NCBI RefSeq assembly: GCF_019059575.1 | Contig: NW_024882789.1 | Location: 124,001 to 188,000 of the forward strand | DNA: 64,000 nucleotides | Origin: Amphibalanus amphitrite | Lineage: Eukaryota; Arthropoda; Thecostraca; Balanomorpha; Balanidae | Direction: 5' to 3' | Shown: positions 29,301 to 44,300 of the stretch, piece after piece | How the letters are laid out: the number at the start of each line of letters is the position of its first letter | Position numbering within the stretch: position 1 is the stretch's first letter | The notes under the pieces: model-generated | Seen by the model: the letters and a program-made list of their open reading frames with translations, nothing else | The model's database searches: none | What the model was told of the DNA's origin: nothing | Position numbers and translations under genes: made by a program

Positions 29301-32300
29301 GTCACTGACTGATATTTAGTGAGCACTGGCGACCTCATCCACAATTCAGATTCGTAGGAGATATTGCGGAGTGTAAGGGTGGTGCGATTGAACTACTGAA
29401 AGAATTCTGTGAGCATCAGGAGTGTTTCAGTCTTTTCAGAGGAATTTCACTAGCGCTCTCACATGAGTTTTTCAGTAGCATGTTGAAGCGCTGGTTGGCC
29501 CTTTTTGATGGCTAATGATAGTAGTAGTACGATAATGGCAGTTGCCTCTTCGAAAGAAAATATGATTAACAATAATTAGAGAACATTAGAAATGATGACG
29601 GATCGGAATGACACCCCCGGGATTGTTTGTGTTACGAATGGATCATATCAGTATATGATTATATGATAGGCTGTTCCATTTTTTAGAGCCTGAGTGCCTT
29701 GTTTTCGACCCTGGTGGGGTGCAATACGAGCTGAGGAGACTCGGACACGTGGAAGTTCGTCTCTACTGACATCTGAGGCTCTGACGAGCTCTTGAGACTG
29801 GTCTACGGTGTACGAATGTGGACCTGGTTCCTAGTGTCAAAATGCGTGATTATGCTCGTTCACAGACATTGTTTTATTACAGACGGGGACAGTATGTCGC
29901 CTGACGGGCAGAGAAGACTGGACGCAGAAAGCACCACCCATGTCCCACAACTTACATCTCCGTCGGAAACAGATGCTTCAGATGACAGCGGTCAACTGAA
30001 AGACGGTGAGCACCTCTCAGGGCGGGTTTCACCCTTATTTTCACCCATTTTTTTTCACCCGTCTCAGGACGGATTTTGCCGTTTTTGGGGCTGCCTTACT
30101 CGCACATGTCGAGCAGAAGGTTAAACTCGGATCAGAGTCAGGCTAATGTCGCTTTGTAAATGACAATCCGTTTTCTGTTGAGGAAATTTTGTGCCGCAAC
30201 TTTTGGACTGTTTGTTGTCGACCTTTTTATCTTCGAAACTACAAATTTGATTTTCATCATTCAAAAAGTTTCATAGCTCGTATTTATGCTTGTAATGTAA
30301 CTTCCAAGTTTTATAGTGACCCATTGTCGCCGACGTTATCGATGGTCAGGCTGGTATTTCGCAAATCCCGCATGGTGGATCACGAAATGGTGTCACACTA
30401 GCGCTCTAAATACCCTCGTTATCTAACGAGGGCACGTGTTATACGCATCCACCGGCAAATATACAACATTCACCATCGTGTCTTATAGAACGGCGATGGT
30501 GCTACAAAGAAGTGTACTTACTGTGCGTAAAGAAACCGATTGAAGGTCATCATACACTGTCTGTGCACACAGCGGCTATGATTGTACATACAGCTGACGA
30601 CGGTGTCCTCCCTGTGCTTCAGATGACATCCGCCGGCTGGCTGAGGCCAAGATGTGGATTCGCGGCGACCTGGAGCAGTTTAAGGCGACCATACGCTCGG
30701 AACGGACCAGAGGGGTGCAGACCGTCGGACAGGGACAGGTGGTCACGGTAGGTGGCGTGGTAGCGTGAATACGGGCACAGGTCTCGTGATGTGGTGGATG
30801 TTAGCATGCGTCAACCGGTCGGTAGAGTTCAATGCTCTGCTCGGAGGGCTCCGGAGGGGGACACAAAGAGCGCCCCGACCTAGCCTCTCGGAGGGACGGT
30901 GGAAGTCGGTAGAACACCCCGACCTAGCCTCTCGGATGAACGGTGGAAGTCGGTATAACACTCCGATCTCGCCCCTGTCGGAGGGCCGTTGGAGTGTCTG
31001 TGGCGACTCCACTGGGACGTCTCGACAGCAAAGCGAGGTGTTCTGTCACTGAAACACAGAACGCACTGGCGGGAAGGGGTTTCGAGAAAAAGCCTGGGTG
31101 AAGGTCGTATCAGCCTGTTTGTCTCCGTATTCTTGGTATTCTGGCCATCGGGATTATGTAACTGCCACTGGTAACCGGACGTTTTGTGACTCTGGAAGAC
31201 AGGGGCCGCGGAATGGATGCCACGTGGGATATACATTTCATACTGTTCTGCTTCCAGCAGCTATGGGATCCGCCGCTAAGCATTTGCACAGCTCACGTTG
31301 GCTCGAACGATTTGCCACTGGTAGTTCTAAGGGAGTTGAAACAATGCTCTAACAATCTTGCTCGAATTTCTGTTGACTCATCAGTGTATGGTCTAGTTTG
31401 GTGTTTTGAAGGAAGTCGCCGCTTTGTCAAGATGCGGCATTTATCTCTTTTTAAAAGTTTTCTACCATTTAAGCAAATTAGCGTAGTGGAGAGGCTAATG
31501 CTTCAGCTTGATCGATGACGCTACTCAGCACCTACCTATGTTATGGGAGGATTAATAGATAAACAAATACTCCCAGCGCTCAGAGTTTTCACGCTCTTCA
31601 CCAAGGCTGCCGACGTTACGATCCATTACAATAAGCCCCGTCCATGGCTTACGGTGTGTCCCAGGGACAGATCACTCGCCGGCTGCCTCGCTGTCAAGGG
31701 CGACACGGTGACCTAGTGGCAACTGCCCTTTGATCGCTACTTTGTCGCCAGGCGGGGGTTTTGTCCTGCGCAGCTACTGGTGTATCGCGTATGCGTGGTT
31801 GCTGGCTGAGTGAATATTTACCTGGTGTTCGGAATGATGCGTAATGGAACTGCCGAGCACAGTGTACCAACATTTTAACCCTGAAAGCTGCATTTGATTC
31901 CGATTCTACAAATTTCAGTCAAACCTCTCAGTAATTGGTGTCTAACTGTCGCTCTCTATGGTGTCCTTCCCTCCGCACAGGAGTGCCGTTTCCCCAGCAT
32001 CGTGCCTTCTCGCCTCCTGCCTCGCTAACGTTGAATCTCCCCTCCCCCTGCCCGCAGGTACGAGTCCCCGCGCGCGCAGACGGCACCTGTCTGTTCTGGG
32101 AGTTCGCCACCGACGGGTTCGACCTGGGCTTCGGCGTCTGGTTCGAGTGGGGGCCCACGACGCAGTACGAGGTCACTGTGGAGGTCAGCGAAGGAGCTGA
32201 CGAAGAACAACCGCCGGGGGAAGAGGGAGGTGAGTGAAAAGGCGGGCTGGAGGTAGCTGCATCTATGAGCTGCTGTGTAGTTTCAAGAGACCTTCTTCTG

Positions 32301-35300
32301 TTCTTCATGCGTGACTGCAATTTTGACGAATAATTTCGAAGTTCTGAAGTCATGGATAAGAGATGGATTAATTATTGCGGTCATTGATGGCATTTCTCAT
32401 TCGTGGTTGCGTATTTGTAACATGTTGTCTCTCGTTTGGTGGTTATGCTAAGGCTGAGTTGTTCCTGCAAGGTCGTCGGTCATATATTGTAAACCACGCT
32501 GAGGCTTCTCGGAATAATAGTTGCACAATGCAGAGAAGGAAAGGGATGGAACCGGTATATCAAAAACAGATCGCTGCATTTAGATAGGGTTACGCAATGT
32601 TGACACAAAGTGGATTGTTTGGGGCCCGACTTACTATATATAGGTCCGACGCACTTTAGCTGTATCGCTGCAACCTGTCACTTTTCGGTTTTTGGACATC
32701 TGCGGTCTTTTGCGTTGTAATCTCTTCGGAGTGAGGTCTGGTTAAATCTTCTTTTTTGCAGATCACGAAAATTTAAATATTGTGAAAGCATGTTGCTATG
32801 TGGTGCAATGTTCTCTAGGTTATGTTTGTATTTTTGCGCTTGCGTCTGAAAGTGATTTGGTCTACGTCTCTACTGCCGTGTGTATTGTGTAAGCTCCCAT
32901 CTCTTCCATTACAATGATGAGTGAGCACCCCCATCTGACGCCCAGTGAGTCATGTTGCTTACCTTTCTCTGTCTTCTAACATCTTACACTCATCTCCCCA
33001 CCAGCCGTGTCGTCGCCGGGACAGGTAGCGGAGAACCACACCGCCCGGACCAGCTGCGTGGTACCCGTGTACCGGCGCGACTGTCACCTGCACGTCTACG
33101 CCGGCTCACACCGGTTCCCCGCCCACGAGGTGCGCACATATGGACCGATTGGCGTACAGCGGGGTGGTGGTCCGCGCGGCTGGGTCACCGAGCTAGGTCG
33201 GCTGAGACAACTTCGCTCCATCATCCGGATGGAGTTCAATGCTCCGATCGGTTCAAATGAACCCATTTTCGCTCCATCAGCCGGAGATCGGCTGAGAGAG
33301 CGTCGTGTTTACAGAATCAGGATCTGCTCGAGTTCTGTATTTATGCGGTGTGCAATGGACGATATTCCCTGGTGTATTACGTTGGTTATTTCATTTGTGT
33401 GTGGTGCAGGATCCTTACGGTAATATTTAGGCGGAAAAATAACCGGGTTGTGGCACAAATGTCATCGCCAAAGCTTTGGACGCTTGTGCAATTATTTGTT
33501 GAAAATATTTTTTGTTAGTTCCTTCTAAGGCTGCTGATCATCTCCGCTGCCCGAAACGTAACGTGGTCAATACTCACTCGAATTACGATCCTCACCAGCC
33601 CACACATACAGGGTGTCCCAGAATTACCCGGACATTGTTAATTAGCGTATAAAATAAGGCAAACATGATTGCGCTTTTTTCTTTTTATCGTCCTATATAG
33701 TCAACTAGGGTGGCTGTGAAATAGCACATGCAATAGATACGCTTGTTACAAGATCAGCCGATAATGATTGAAAATGCCAGCCATTGCTGGTCTCAGTTGT
33801 TTTACGGCTCTCCCGAAACCGGGTGAAGGCCTGTTTTCTTTGATCTGTTGCTGGAGGATAATACGATCATATAAGATAAACTTAACAATTAACATCAAAG
33901 TGTTCCCAGGTCATAAGGCATTATCCCCCCAAAACAAAAATTGCTGCCTACACCACTTTTGCCGCGTTTTCTACATCTGAAGTGGAGAAGCTCCATGTCT
34001 GAACATGGTGGGACCTTTGGCTTCCAACAGATTTGGTTTCCAAAACAAACCCGTTCATGGCCATTTGGTTTACGGCATCCAGTTTTTTACTGGTAGAATA
34101 TTACCGCAGTAGTACTCTGTGCTAACGGCTGTCGTTGGGCCATCATATCAAGCCGAATGAGTGCACGGTGGCTCAAAATGTCTCACAATTTGATTTTCGA
34201 CGGGTGCCTGGCCGTCTCTGCTGTTGTGGCTTTGTAGCCATCTGACGTTCACACACGCCTTTTTCGGGCGGTTCAAATGACAGAATACCTTCGTTAGACC
34301 ACAAAGTGTGCTTCAATATAATTTTTTGTTGTATATGTTATATTTTTGGGATGAATTGTAGTGATTTTCGCTGCTTTTCCCGTAGTTTTCGCATATTTTT
34401 CAGGCGAGGGACCTCAAATTCCAAAATTTTGCGAAGATAGTGGTGGAAAGTAGACTGATGTTCTTTAGATAATCCTGATCTATCGTTTAGCTAGTTTTTA
34501 GCTAGATCAGTGACGTTTGTTGTCCATGACAAGCAACCACCCGTTTGACAACTGGTGCATGGCCCTTATTGGCCGAGCCCAAGCTTGTCAATCAGGTTTA
34601 TCTCTTGCTCTCTCTGGCTTCGTTAGCTGATACAATTGCGCTTTGCTCAATCCTGACTGCTTGCAGATGAGCTGCTGAAGCTCTCCAGCAAAAACCATGC
34701 CGAAAGTCCGTTTACAAAGTTGAAAACGGGAGTTGATTCACCATGGTTGCCTATTAGTGGCTTAACCCGCGAGTTGCTGGGGGGGGGGCGTTAAACGCCC
34801 CCACTTTTTTCGCCGGGCCATAGCATAAAAACGGCGCTCCGCAGGCGCGCCAAATTTTGGGTACCTGTAGGGAATTGATTGAAGTTTATTGTGTCAAAGT
34901 TTCAAAAAAATCGGTCGGAAAATTTTTGAGATATCGAGGTTTTAGTGACGTCATGATTTCTGAGTTTTCGACCAAAAACGGCATATGTTCAAAAAAATCA
35001 TATAAAATCACAGAATAGACATATCGACATGCCGTAAACGCCATTAGACTGCCAATACCATGAAGAATCAAATGGCTATCTTCGATTATTGATTATCGTT
35101 CCGCATTTTCCAAAATCTTGAACTGAATCTTGGCAATTTCTCGTGACTACTTCACGACCATGATACATGAATTTCTTAAATTGAACTTTTTTTAGCCAAA
35201 CACGTACACATATGATAAAATGAATGTCACCATCGTGTTCTACGCCCCAAATTACCCATAAAACATGTGTCACAGGCTGCGAATATCAGTTTTTATTTTC

Positions 35301-38300
35301 GGGGATATGTGACTGCCCGGTTGACCTGACCTTGACCCTGACCTATGCTTGACTGACCCCTGCATGGAGCTGACACTCTTGTAGGCCTTATATGATGGAT
35401 TGTGCACCGTTTTGGTAGAGTTTATGACGAGAGGCGCCCATTGCGAAGTCCTGAAGTCCATGCTACTGAAAGCCCGATTTCAGGTGTTCGACCTGACCTT
35501 GACCTGACCTGTGACCTCAAAATTCAACTTTAAAGTACTCATCTGAAGCGTCTCGTCGCGTTCTTTCGTTTGCCGCCCGTGCGTTTCGCTGCGCCTATTG
35601 GTTCTCGAGTTATCGGCTGGGGGCGTTTAACGCCCCCCCCCCCCCCCCAGCAAACGGTGGGTGGCGAAATACCCCAGCAACTGCCGGGTTAAGCTGAAAA
35701 CGGAAAAGGACTACTCTTACTTGACTCTGGATAATACTTGACTCGAGTCGTTACCGGTCACCAAAAGCACACAGTCCCCAAGCTCGATAGCTAAGGGATA
35801 TCTTATAAAAGTATGATGCTTGTATATCATTAGAATCGAGCGCAATCGTACTTTTAGCCAGAAAATAAATGTCCGGGTAATTCTGGGACACCCTGTACAC
35901 TGCCTCGCTCCCGGACTTTCTAACTGCGTTTTGCAGGCTCGTCATTAGTTCAAACATTCATGCACATGCAGATGTTGTTGTTGTGTTGTCCCTCCAGGCT
36001 CTGGCGAGCTGTAGCCTAACGGCTCTTGAGGTGCCTGGCGACCCTCGCCAGGGCCGCCACCGCGTCGTCCCGTCGCACGTCGCTCAGGCTCGGGAAGATG
36101 GTGCCGAAGATGCGGAGCCGGGCGTTCATCAGCGCCGGGCACCGCAAAAGGACATGGTCCGGGGTGTCGGCCTCTTCGCCGCAGGCGCGGCACCATCCTG
36201 CCCGGCATCCCCGATCACTGCACTGGGCGCACTCCGGCGATGGGTGCCGCCCGATTCTGTGCAGGTACTGGGCTGACCCGGACCAGTGTCCTGCTCGTAG
36301 TTGGTGGGTCTCCACCGCGTCCAGCCTGTTGGATCCACGAACCGGCGGCGGGGGACGCCCCTCCATCAGCGTGCGGTACCAGCCAGGAGGCCACTGGCTG
36401 GTGGTACGGGCACGCGCGAGTCTCGCCGCAGCTCGGTAGACCGTGGTCACGTCAACAGGGACGTCCTCTTGGGGGAGAGTTGAGGCGTCTTTGGCGAGTT
36501 GGTCCGCGCGCTAATTCTCCGGAATGAATGCAGATTGAGGTTAACTTATTACGGTGAATGGACTGAACGTTCTGGCTAAATGTGTCATTTGTTGTGGGTT
36601 TTTCCGTTTACTTTATGCGAGCTGAACTGAAATCGTACCAAAAGTCATTCGACTCATTCGAACGGACTTTCGCTTTTCATGTTGCTTAGTGTTTCTTATA
36701 GCTATTGTTAAAGTGAAAGTTATGGTTCGTTTAAAGAAATGCTGCTGAGTACTGATGAAATTGAAAGCCTATCATTTTTTGTTTTGGACGTTTCCAGAAG
36801 TGGTAGGGGCCAGGAAGCGAAATCAAGTAATTAGAGGTGTTCTGAACGTTTATAACTTAATTTTATAGATATTATACCGTCGATATAAGTGACACTGATA
36901 TCTGTTTACATCACCGATCATTATATAAGCGTTTTTTACTCTTGTACTTCTTCCTAGAGTTAAACGCCCACACTTCGTGTGTATCTGAGGGTCTGGTCAC
37001 CAACAGCTATAAACATTATGTCAGGACAGAAAACACTTGTATAAATGTCGGTACGGTTCTCAGGATCGCACAATGCACACTGAATGCACTAAATCCCCAC
37101 CGAATCTTTAACCTTCAGCTGAGGCTGTTGACCTCTAACTCCGATACACAGGACGCAGACAAACAAACAACTCTGGGACGGTAAATTGATCCGTACTCGG
37201 CCTATCTTACGTAATAACTCCACCCTTCTCTGTCCAGCAGCCCGGCTTTGCATTGGCATTCGATCCCTGTGCGCGCATTGGCCGGACTCGAGACCCCGAG
37301 TGGTAATGCATCCAAATAATCCGACGTACATGTAGAATTCCGTTGTTGTCGGTTGTAGCCCGTCCCCGAACTGTAAATCTCCACTCGTCCGGCTATGTTG
37401 TTGACTCTTTTTAACTCTCCACTCGTCCGGTTTGTTGTTAATTCTCTATAACTCTCCACTCGTCCGACTATGTTGTTAACTCTATAACTCTCCACTCGTC
37501 CGGCTATGTTGTTAACTCTCTACAACTCTGCACTCGCCCAGCTATGAGCCGCCGCCTGGCACAGTGGTGCCGGACCGCGGCTGCGGGCGGGCGGGCGGGC
37601 GGACGTTGCCCGTGGCGCCACGGTGATTTCCCGGAACAGTTCAGTTTCTGGGGTGGTTGTGTTTACAGTTTGGCTTCCCGTCTGGTATATGTCCGCCCGG
37701 GTCGCACCACCGCGGCCGGCCGGCGGTGGGCGCGGCCTCCGCACTGCCCGGCCAGCGCGCCGCCACACCGAGAGCACTGGGAGCCGGATAGGGCCAGCTC
37801 TCAGCCGCATCTGGTCGCTAAATTGTCGTCCAGTAATTGGCGTATATTCATTGCGAACGCCTATTGGGAAGATGCCGCCTTCTCCTATCCCCCTATCTTT
37901 GAGTAATTTACGCATTCACTTAATCAGTCACTCTATTGCACTAAATCCCCACCGAATCTTTAACCTTCAGCTGAGGCTGTTGACCTCTAACTCCGATACA
38001 CAGGACGCAGACAAACAAACAACTCTGGGACGGTAAATTGATCCGTACTCGGCCTATCTTACGTAATAACTCCACCCTTCTCTGTCCAGCAGCCCGGCTT
38101 TGCATTGGCATTCGATCCCTGTGCGCGCATTGGCCGGACTCGAGACCCCGAGTGGTAATGCATCCAAATAATCCGACGTACATGTAGAATTCCGTTGTTG
38201 TCGGTTGTAGCCCGTCCCCGAACTGTAAATCTCCACTCGTCCGGCTATGTTGTTGACTCTTTTTAACTCTCCACTCGTCCGGTTTGTTGTTAATTCTCTA

Positions 38301-41300
38301 TAACTCTCCACTCGTCCGACTATGTTGTTAACTCTATAACTCTCCACTCGTCCGGCTATGTTGTTAACTCTCTACAACTCTGCACTCGCCCAGCTATGAG
38401 CCGCCGCCTGGCACAGTGGTGCCGGACCGCGGCTGCGGGCGGGCGGGCGGGCGGACGTTGCCCGTGGCGCCACGGTGATTTCCCGGAACAGTTCAGTTTC
38501 TGGGGTGGTTGTGTTTACAGTTTGGCTTCCCGTCTGGTATATGTCCGCCCGGGTCGCACCACCGCGGCCGGCCGGCGGTGGGCGCGGCCTCCGCACTGCC
38601 CGGCCAGCGCGCCGCCACACCGAGAGCACTGGGAGCCGGATAGGGCCAGCTCTCAGCCGCATCTGGTCGCTAAATTGTCGTCCAGTAATTGGCGTATATT
38701 CATTGCGAACGCCTATTGGGAAGATGCCGCCTTCTCCTATCCCCCTATCTTTGAGTAATTTACGCATTCACTTAATCAGTCACTCTATCACTCAATCATC
38801 TAGTCAATCGCTAAATCAAACAATCACCTATTTCAATTTATTTTCTTTCGTGTTTATTTCCTTGTTCCTTGGACCTTTTTAGCTAATACAACATCGATGT
38901 GCCCCTCAGATGGTTTATGTTAATGGCCTCCCTCCCCGTCCTTCTGCTTATAATTAGAATATCTAACAAGTGAAAGTTCACTGGCTGTTACACTCAAATT
39001 TAAACACCCTGGAACTGTGGGATTGCACTCCTTCTGCCAAACTGATGTCATGCTTGCATGTTTTACCTACCCTACACTGCCAGCAGTACAGTAGGTCTAC
39101 TAAAAAAGTCCCCCGCTCCAGAGGCGGCCGGCCGGCCGAACCCCCGGATTCCAGCCCCGACTCTATTGCGCAGGCCGCGGCAGTGACACGGGTCAGGTCG
39201 CGGCGCCCGGCGAGTGGGTCAGTTGGCGGCGGCCGGCCGTGGAGTGAGGACGCCGTGTGTGGGGCGCAGCGATGCCGCAGTGCAGAGGAGGGGAAGATAG
39301 TGACTGCACGATGCCGGAAATGATGCCTTTGTGATCTAAATTAAACACCTGCACTGCAGTGCATATCCTCACTTGCCCCATTCCTATTATGTATATCATA
39401 ATCCTTCAATAATCCGTAATGACCATTCAACGCAAGCAAGCAAACAAAACAACCCGTTGAGCGGCGACATCATCTCTGATAAAAAAGCGACAGTGATGAT
39501 TAGAATTGACTTAGCGCGAGGGCAAATCGAGGGGTATATATGTATCATATGCCGAGTATTTTATTCCCATCTAGCAAATTAGGATTGGAGATCTTGTCCA
39601 ACAAGTCAGCGGCCGTTCTAGACACAGATAAATACTTTGTTTTCGGTCGCATCATTATCTGCAATAATTCGAAGCGAGGTTTAACCCTCGCCGGCCGAGA
39701 AAAAGGGGTGGACGCCGCCACCTTGTATTTTTTTGTGGTAGCTCAAAGCACACTGATGATAGAAGGCTGACATTTCATATGCCTTACATTTGATTTAAGC
39801 CGGATCATTTGAAATCAACCACGTTTTCATGTCAGGTCACTTAACTATGACGTCTTAAGTAAACCTCTGCAGACTGCACGGTTGTCGGTTATAAAATGAT
39901 GCAAATCCGTAATGCACTTAGTCTCATATAAGCATAATGGGAAAATATGGAAACTGTTAATTTGGCGTCGGAAATGACCTAAAACTATACCTCAAGCACA
40001 TGAAATCGTGACTTCATACATTCTTGGCAAGGTTTACTGCTTCACTTTTGCATTGTTCACCTTGCGTGACGGAGTGCTCGTCAATAGGAGTGCTTCGTCA
40101 ATAACTCCCGATCAAAATGAGCTAGCCAGTCGGGACAGCCATCAATGGACTCTGCAAGACTTGCCGAATCAAATGTTATGCAACATGTCCTCCTTTCAAC
40201 AGCTTCGTGACCTGTGTTGCCCTAACATGACATTGACCTAAACATCCTAAATTGCTTCACCTAAGCAAAAAAGCATATAAATCGACGCGTCTGAGAACAG
40301 AAAACACGATTGTATCAAAATGACGATAATGCGACCATTTTTTTGCGAAGTTTTTCACCAAAAACCGATCCAGTGCCGTGGGGCCCTTGACCTGCCCTAA
40401 GAGGTCACTGATATTTTAAAATGGGGTAACAGTCGCTGCGTCACGTAACGACGCAAACGCTCGTTTTTTTCCGCGAGGCTCTAGCAGTTAGCTCAATCCA
40501 GAATTGGAGGATCAAAAGCATGCGATAGCATGCTTTTGCATCCGGAAATTCCCATTGGTGGGTCGCTGAAAAAAGTTCGGCTGAACCTGTTTGTCAGTGA
40601 GTGAGTATGTATGTGAGTGAGTTTGTCCAAGCTTTTTTGGACCTGGAGTCAAAATGGGTGGACCGATCGGGACGAAAGTGGGACCGTTTGATTCGTCTCC
40701 GGCGAGGTAAACTTTTGGTGCTGGCCTCGGTTCGCTCGGTGCTTCGTGGCACATGCTATTCCGCTTCAAAGTTTCGGTGACACGAAATTTTTTGTCAAGG
40801 CTACAGGTCAACCCGAGGTCACGGGCAAAGCCACACTGGCGGGACACATCGGTAACACCTTGAACCAGTTTCCAGGGGGGTCACCGTCTGCGAGGGGTGC
40901 AGGCTGCACGTGCTGGGGTCGGAAAACCGTTTTGACGTGAGGTCCTTTGGCTCAAAGAAATTTTAAGCTATCAACCTCAAAATCGGTTCAATGGTAGTCC
41001 CAGGCAAGGCCTCCAAAATAATGCACATTTGGTTGAGCTAAACTCTGTGGTGCATGAGCTATGCACGTGCAAGCCGATTGCACCCCTTCGTACGTTGCCA
41101 CGCCTGCAGGGTAAACGGCAGCTCTAACTGGTTCAAAACTTGCAGGTCATAAGAAGAATACATTTGATCACGACATTCCGGCGAGATAATATCCGAGTGG
41201 TGCAAACTGCGCGTGCGGGGGGCGGATAACGGTTTTGACGAGGGATCCTCTGATCCCGGGAAACGTCGATCTAGCGACACAAAAGTCGGTACACTGATAG

Positions 41301-44300
41301 AACTAGACACACGCTATTAGAAACAGAAAGATGGCATGGCGCAGCCGCTATTAATGAAGTCATTGGGCTATGGATCCTCCAATTCTGGCCCAAGGCAACG
41401 CACGAGCGCTGCCGGCATCTAGTTATTGGAGCTAAACATGGGGTTGGGGAATCGCTCCCTTCTCACTCACTATTCGGCCGGGATAGTGTTCGCAATTATT
41501 GTTAAAATCTTAACATTTTAAGATTTCAAATGACCCATTTGTTTCCGCCCAAGTCTTTCAATTGAAGCTCATAACACCAGGTCACGTCAAGTGACCTTAC
41601 CTCAAGGAAAGTTCCCGTGCTCATCATATCTAGATGCATCGACTAACCGATCGCTTTAGAACCTTCAGCGATTTCAATGGGCAATAGTATATGTATTTGA
41701 AACGTTTACTTTGCAAGTTTGACATTGCTGACAGAAAGGTCGAGTCAATTTTGAGATCGCTAAAGTCAATGGGAGAAAGTTGAACTGCGCTTTTTTTTGG
41801 ACGGAACGCATGATAAACACTCTGAAGTCTGAAAACATGTGGTGCCTGATGAGATACAATACTGAATGAGAAAATTGTTTGTTTTGTTGAGAGCCATCTT
41901 TTTCGGTCTGAGAAGGCCCTTGCAGAGCTATGACATAACTATGCTCTGGTGTAGAAATTTGGTTGTGCGAGCCAGCGACAGTGATCTGCGGAAGCGTGAC
42001 TGTTCCCGTGGGACGATTGCCCTGTCGGGGCGTTCCAGTCGTCTCCCCAACGGTCACCCGAAGAGGATTATGTGTCCTGGAATGGAACCGACATCAACTA
42101 CAGGTTGGCTGGTGGGGTGACCTCCAGTCCAGAGAGGGAAGCATGAAGACTAGGGGCGATGCGGATTGGTTTTTCCTGAGGATAGCGAGGACGGAAGGAA
42201 TCTTGCACCCTTGACCCTTCCTTATACTGAATGTATCTCAGGCTGTTAAATCTCCTAAGCGTTTTTCCCTCGACATCGTCAAGGTGTTATTAATAAAAAT
42301 ATGAAATCCGGGAGGATAAATTAAATATAGAAATTGTGGCCAACAGAACATTATCAGTTGCGTTCAACATACTCGTAAGCATGATCACACACCCAGCTTA
42401 CACGGGAGCCATGTAATAAATATTTTTGATAGACATGCTTAAGTGATGAAATCATCTAAAGTGTTTGTAAAGTTGCACGATACGGATCTAATATCCTGCT
42501 ATGCATCATGACCATTTCTGGTCAGGTCATGTCTTTGAACATCGGCCAAATTCTTCAAATGGCCTTTAACCCTCGCGGGCCCGGGGGGGGGGCGTTTTTC
42601 GCCCCCTGGCGAATATTTGCGATAACTCCCGAACGCTTAGGGATAGGAAGGCGAAACTTTCAGTACCTTTTCTCCCATCAATTTGACATCTTCTGAAGTA
42701 AAAAATTTGGACCTAGCCCCCTTGATGACGTCACAAGGTCCATTTTTCTAGACCCCTGCATGGCAAACTTCGGCGTCACAGACGCAAACTTCAAATAGCT
42801 GCTAAAAATAGAGTTTTAGAGATAAAGACAAATTACGAGCATGGCTTTGTAGCGTTTGACCTAGAGAAAAATAGAAAAATAGCTTTGGTGACCTGAGGTC
42901 AGAGGTCAGGTCAACGACCCCGAAATGTGGTTTTAGTTTTTCGCAAATAACTTCGACAAAAATGGTCCTAGAGCTACGGCAGTGGTACCATCGCATTCGC
43001 CTTGTCAAGTCGCGTCGAATGATATATATTTTGTTCGGAAAAGGTCAAGTTTCATGTTGACCTCATGTGACCTCGAATGACCTCTGGTTGACCTTGACAC
43101 ATGAAAGGTCGTTTATGATGGATTTGTACCCGCTGATCACGAATCTGGCATCTATTTTCCTCTAAGCCTTCATTTAGAGCTTCCGGATGGCAAAATTGTC
43201 TTATTTATTATTACTAACTTGAATCAGTGAAATAGCCTCTAGCAGGGATACTCTTCTGTGACCTTGACCTTTGAGCAGCCTTGTATCGTAAGATGAACCA
43301 CAAATAGGGAACTGATAAGACTGAAAACATTTCAAAACATCTTGGAAGTTAGCACGCAAGATGTGCGAAAAAGTGCCATGTTTGAGGTCGATTTTGAGCG
43401 TGACCTTGACCTTTGATTTGGAGCACATTTTCAGAATCCTCAGATTCTCTTCTTTCGTTTGACACCCAATGTTGCCGGTTTGATGCAACCTGCCGTCCTC
43501 TAGAAGGCTTAGGTACTTTGAGATCACTACACATGTGCCGGTTTTGGCCTTTGACCTTGATCTCTGACCTTGAAAATTGACCTAAGGTCAAAAAATTTAG
43601 GTGCATTTGAATCGTCTCGTAAGGACCTTTCGTTTGGTATCGCTTTTGTTTCCGTAGCTTCCTTATTTACGGAGTTAGATAGGGGGGGGGCGAAAAACGC
43701 CCCCCCCCCCCGGGCTGCTTTGGTTGGGATTACCCCCCGGGCCCGGCCGGGTTAAAGATCAACTTTTGATTCATTCGAAGCGTTTTGATAAGAGGAACAC
43801 GACGCTGGTAAAATTAATTTCATGCAAGTCTAGCTTAAAACTTTTAGTGTTTGTGGAAAAGCAATTGGTTTTCTCATAATACCGATGATGGCAGTGGCTG
43901 TTATTTACGTGCTTAGCCGTTGACCTTAATTAAATCTGACAATATTATTCAGACATAGCGGTAAACGAGCTGCTTGTTGTGTTAGGTTAGGCTCTTTCGG
44001 TCAATTTCAGAGTGGTAAGGATGACAGGAATTAGGGGGAGACAGGGGGCCTGGGCGGGAGTCCTGGGCCTCATGCTCCGCTGGGGCCGAGCCCATCAAGT
44101 GGGTTGGATTGCCCTGACACATGGATAGCCGTGGGCGGCGTTTCACGGCCCCGCGCTGCAGCACGCTGCGCTGCGCTGCCATGCATTGTTGCGGCGGTTG
44201 AAATGAATTCGGCTCCACACTAGCGTTACGAGCTTCCGAGTCTGTTGATGCATCCATGGAAATTGGAAACCCAATGCACCGGTTCACCGTTCCGTGCTTC

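Larger units (their letters stand above)
33609..35895. mobile_element. Tc1/mariner-like element with 28-bp ends, interrupted
   Basis: Inverted ends beginning CAGGGTGTCCCAGAATTACC match perfectly for at least 28 bp (33609-33636 and 35868-35895) and are flanked by TA (33607-33608, 35896-35897). The TA target and a decayed transposase-like stretch support Tc1/mariner. A TTAA element at 34762-35692 inserted into it later. Confidence 0.8.

Noticed and set aside
30871..31003. CRISPR-like repeat array
   Set aside because: Only three adjoining 44-bp units with no spacers, in a eukaryotic intron.
37520..38767. Paired 131- and 120-codon frames in the 852-bp duplication
   Set aside because: Low-complexity GC-rich frames on both strands without family features; duplicated because the DNA is duplicated.
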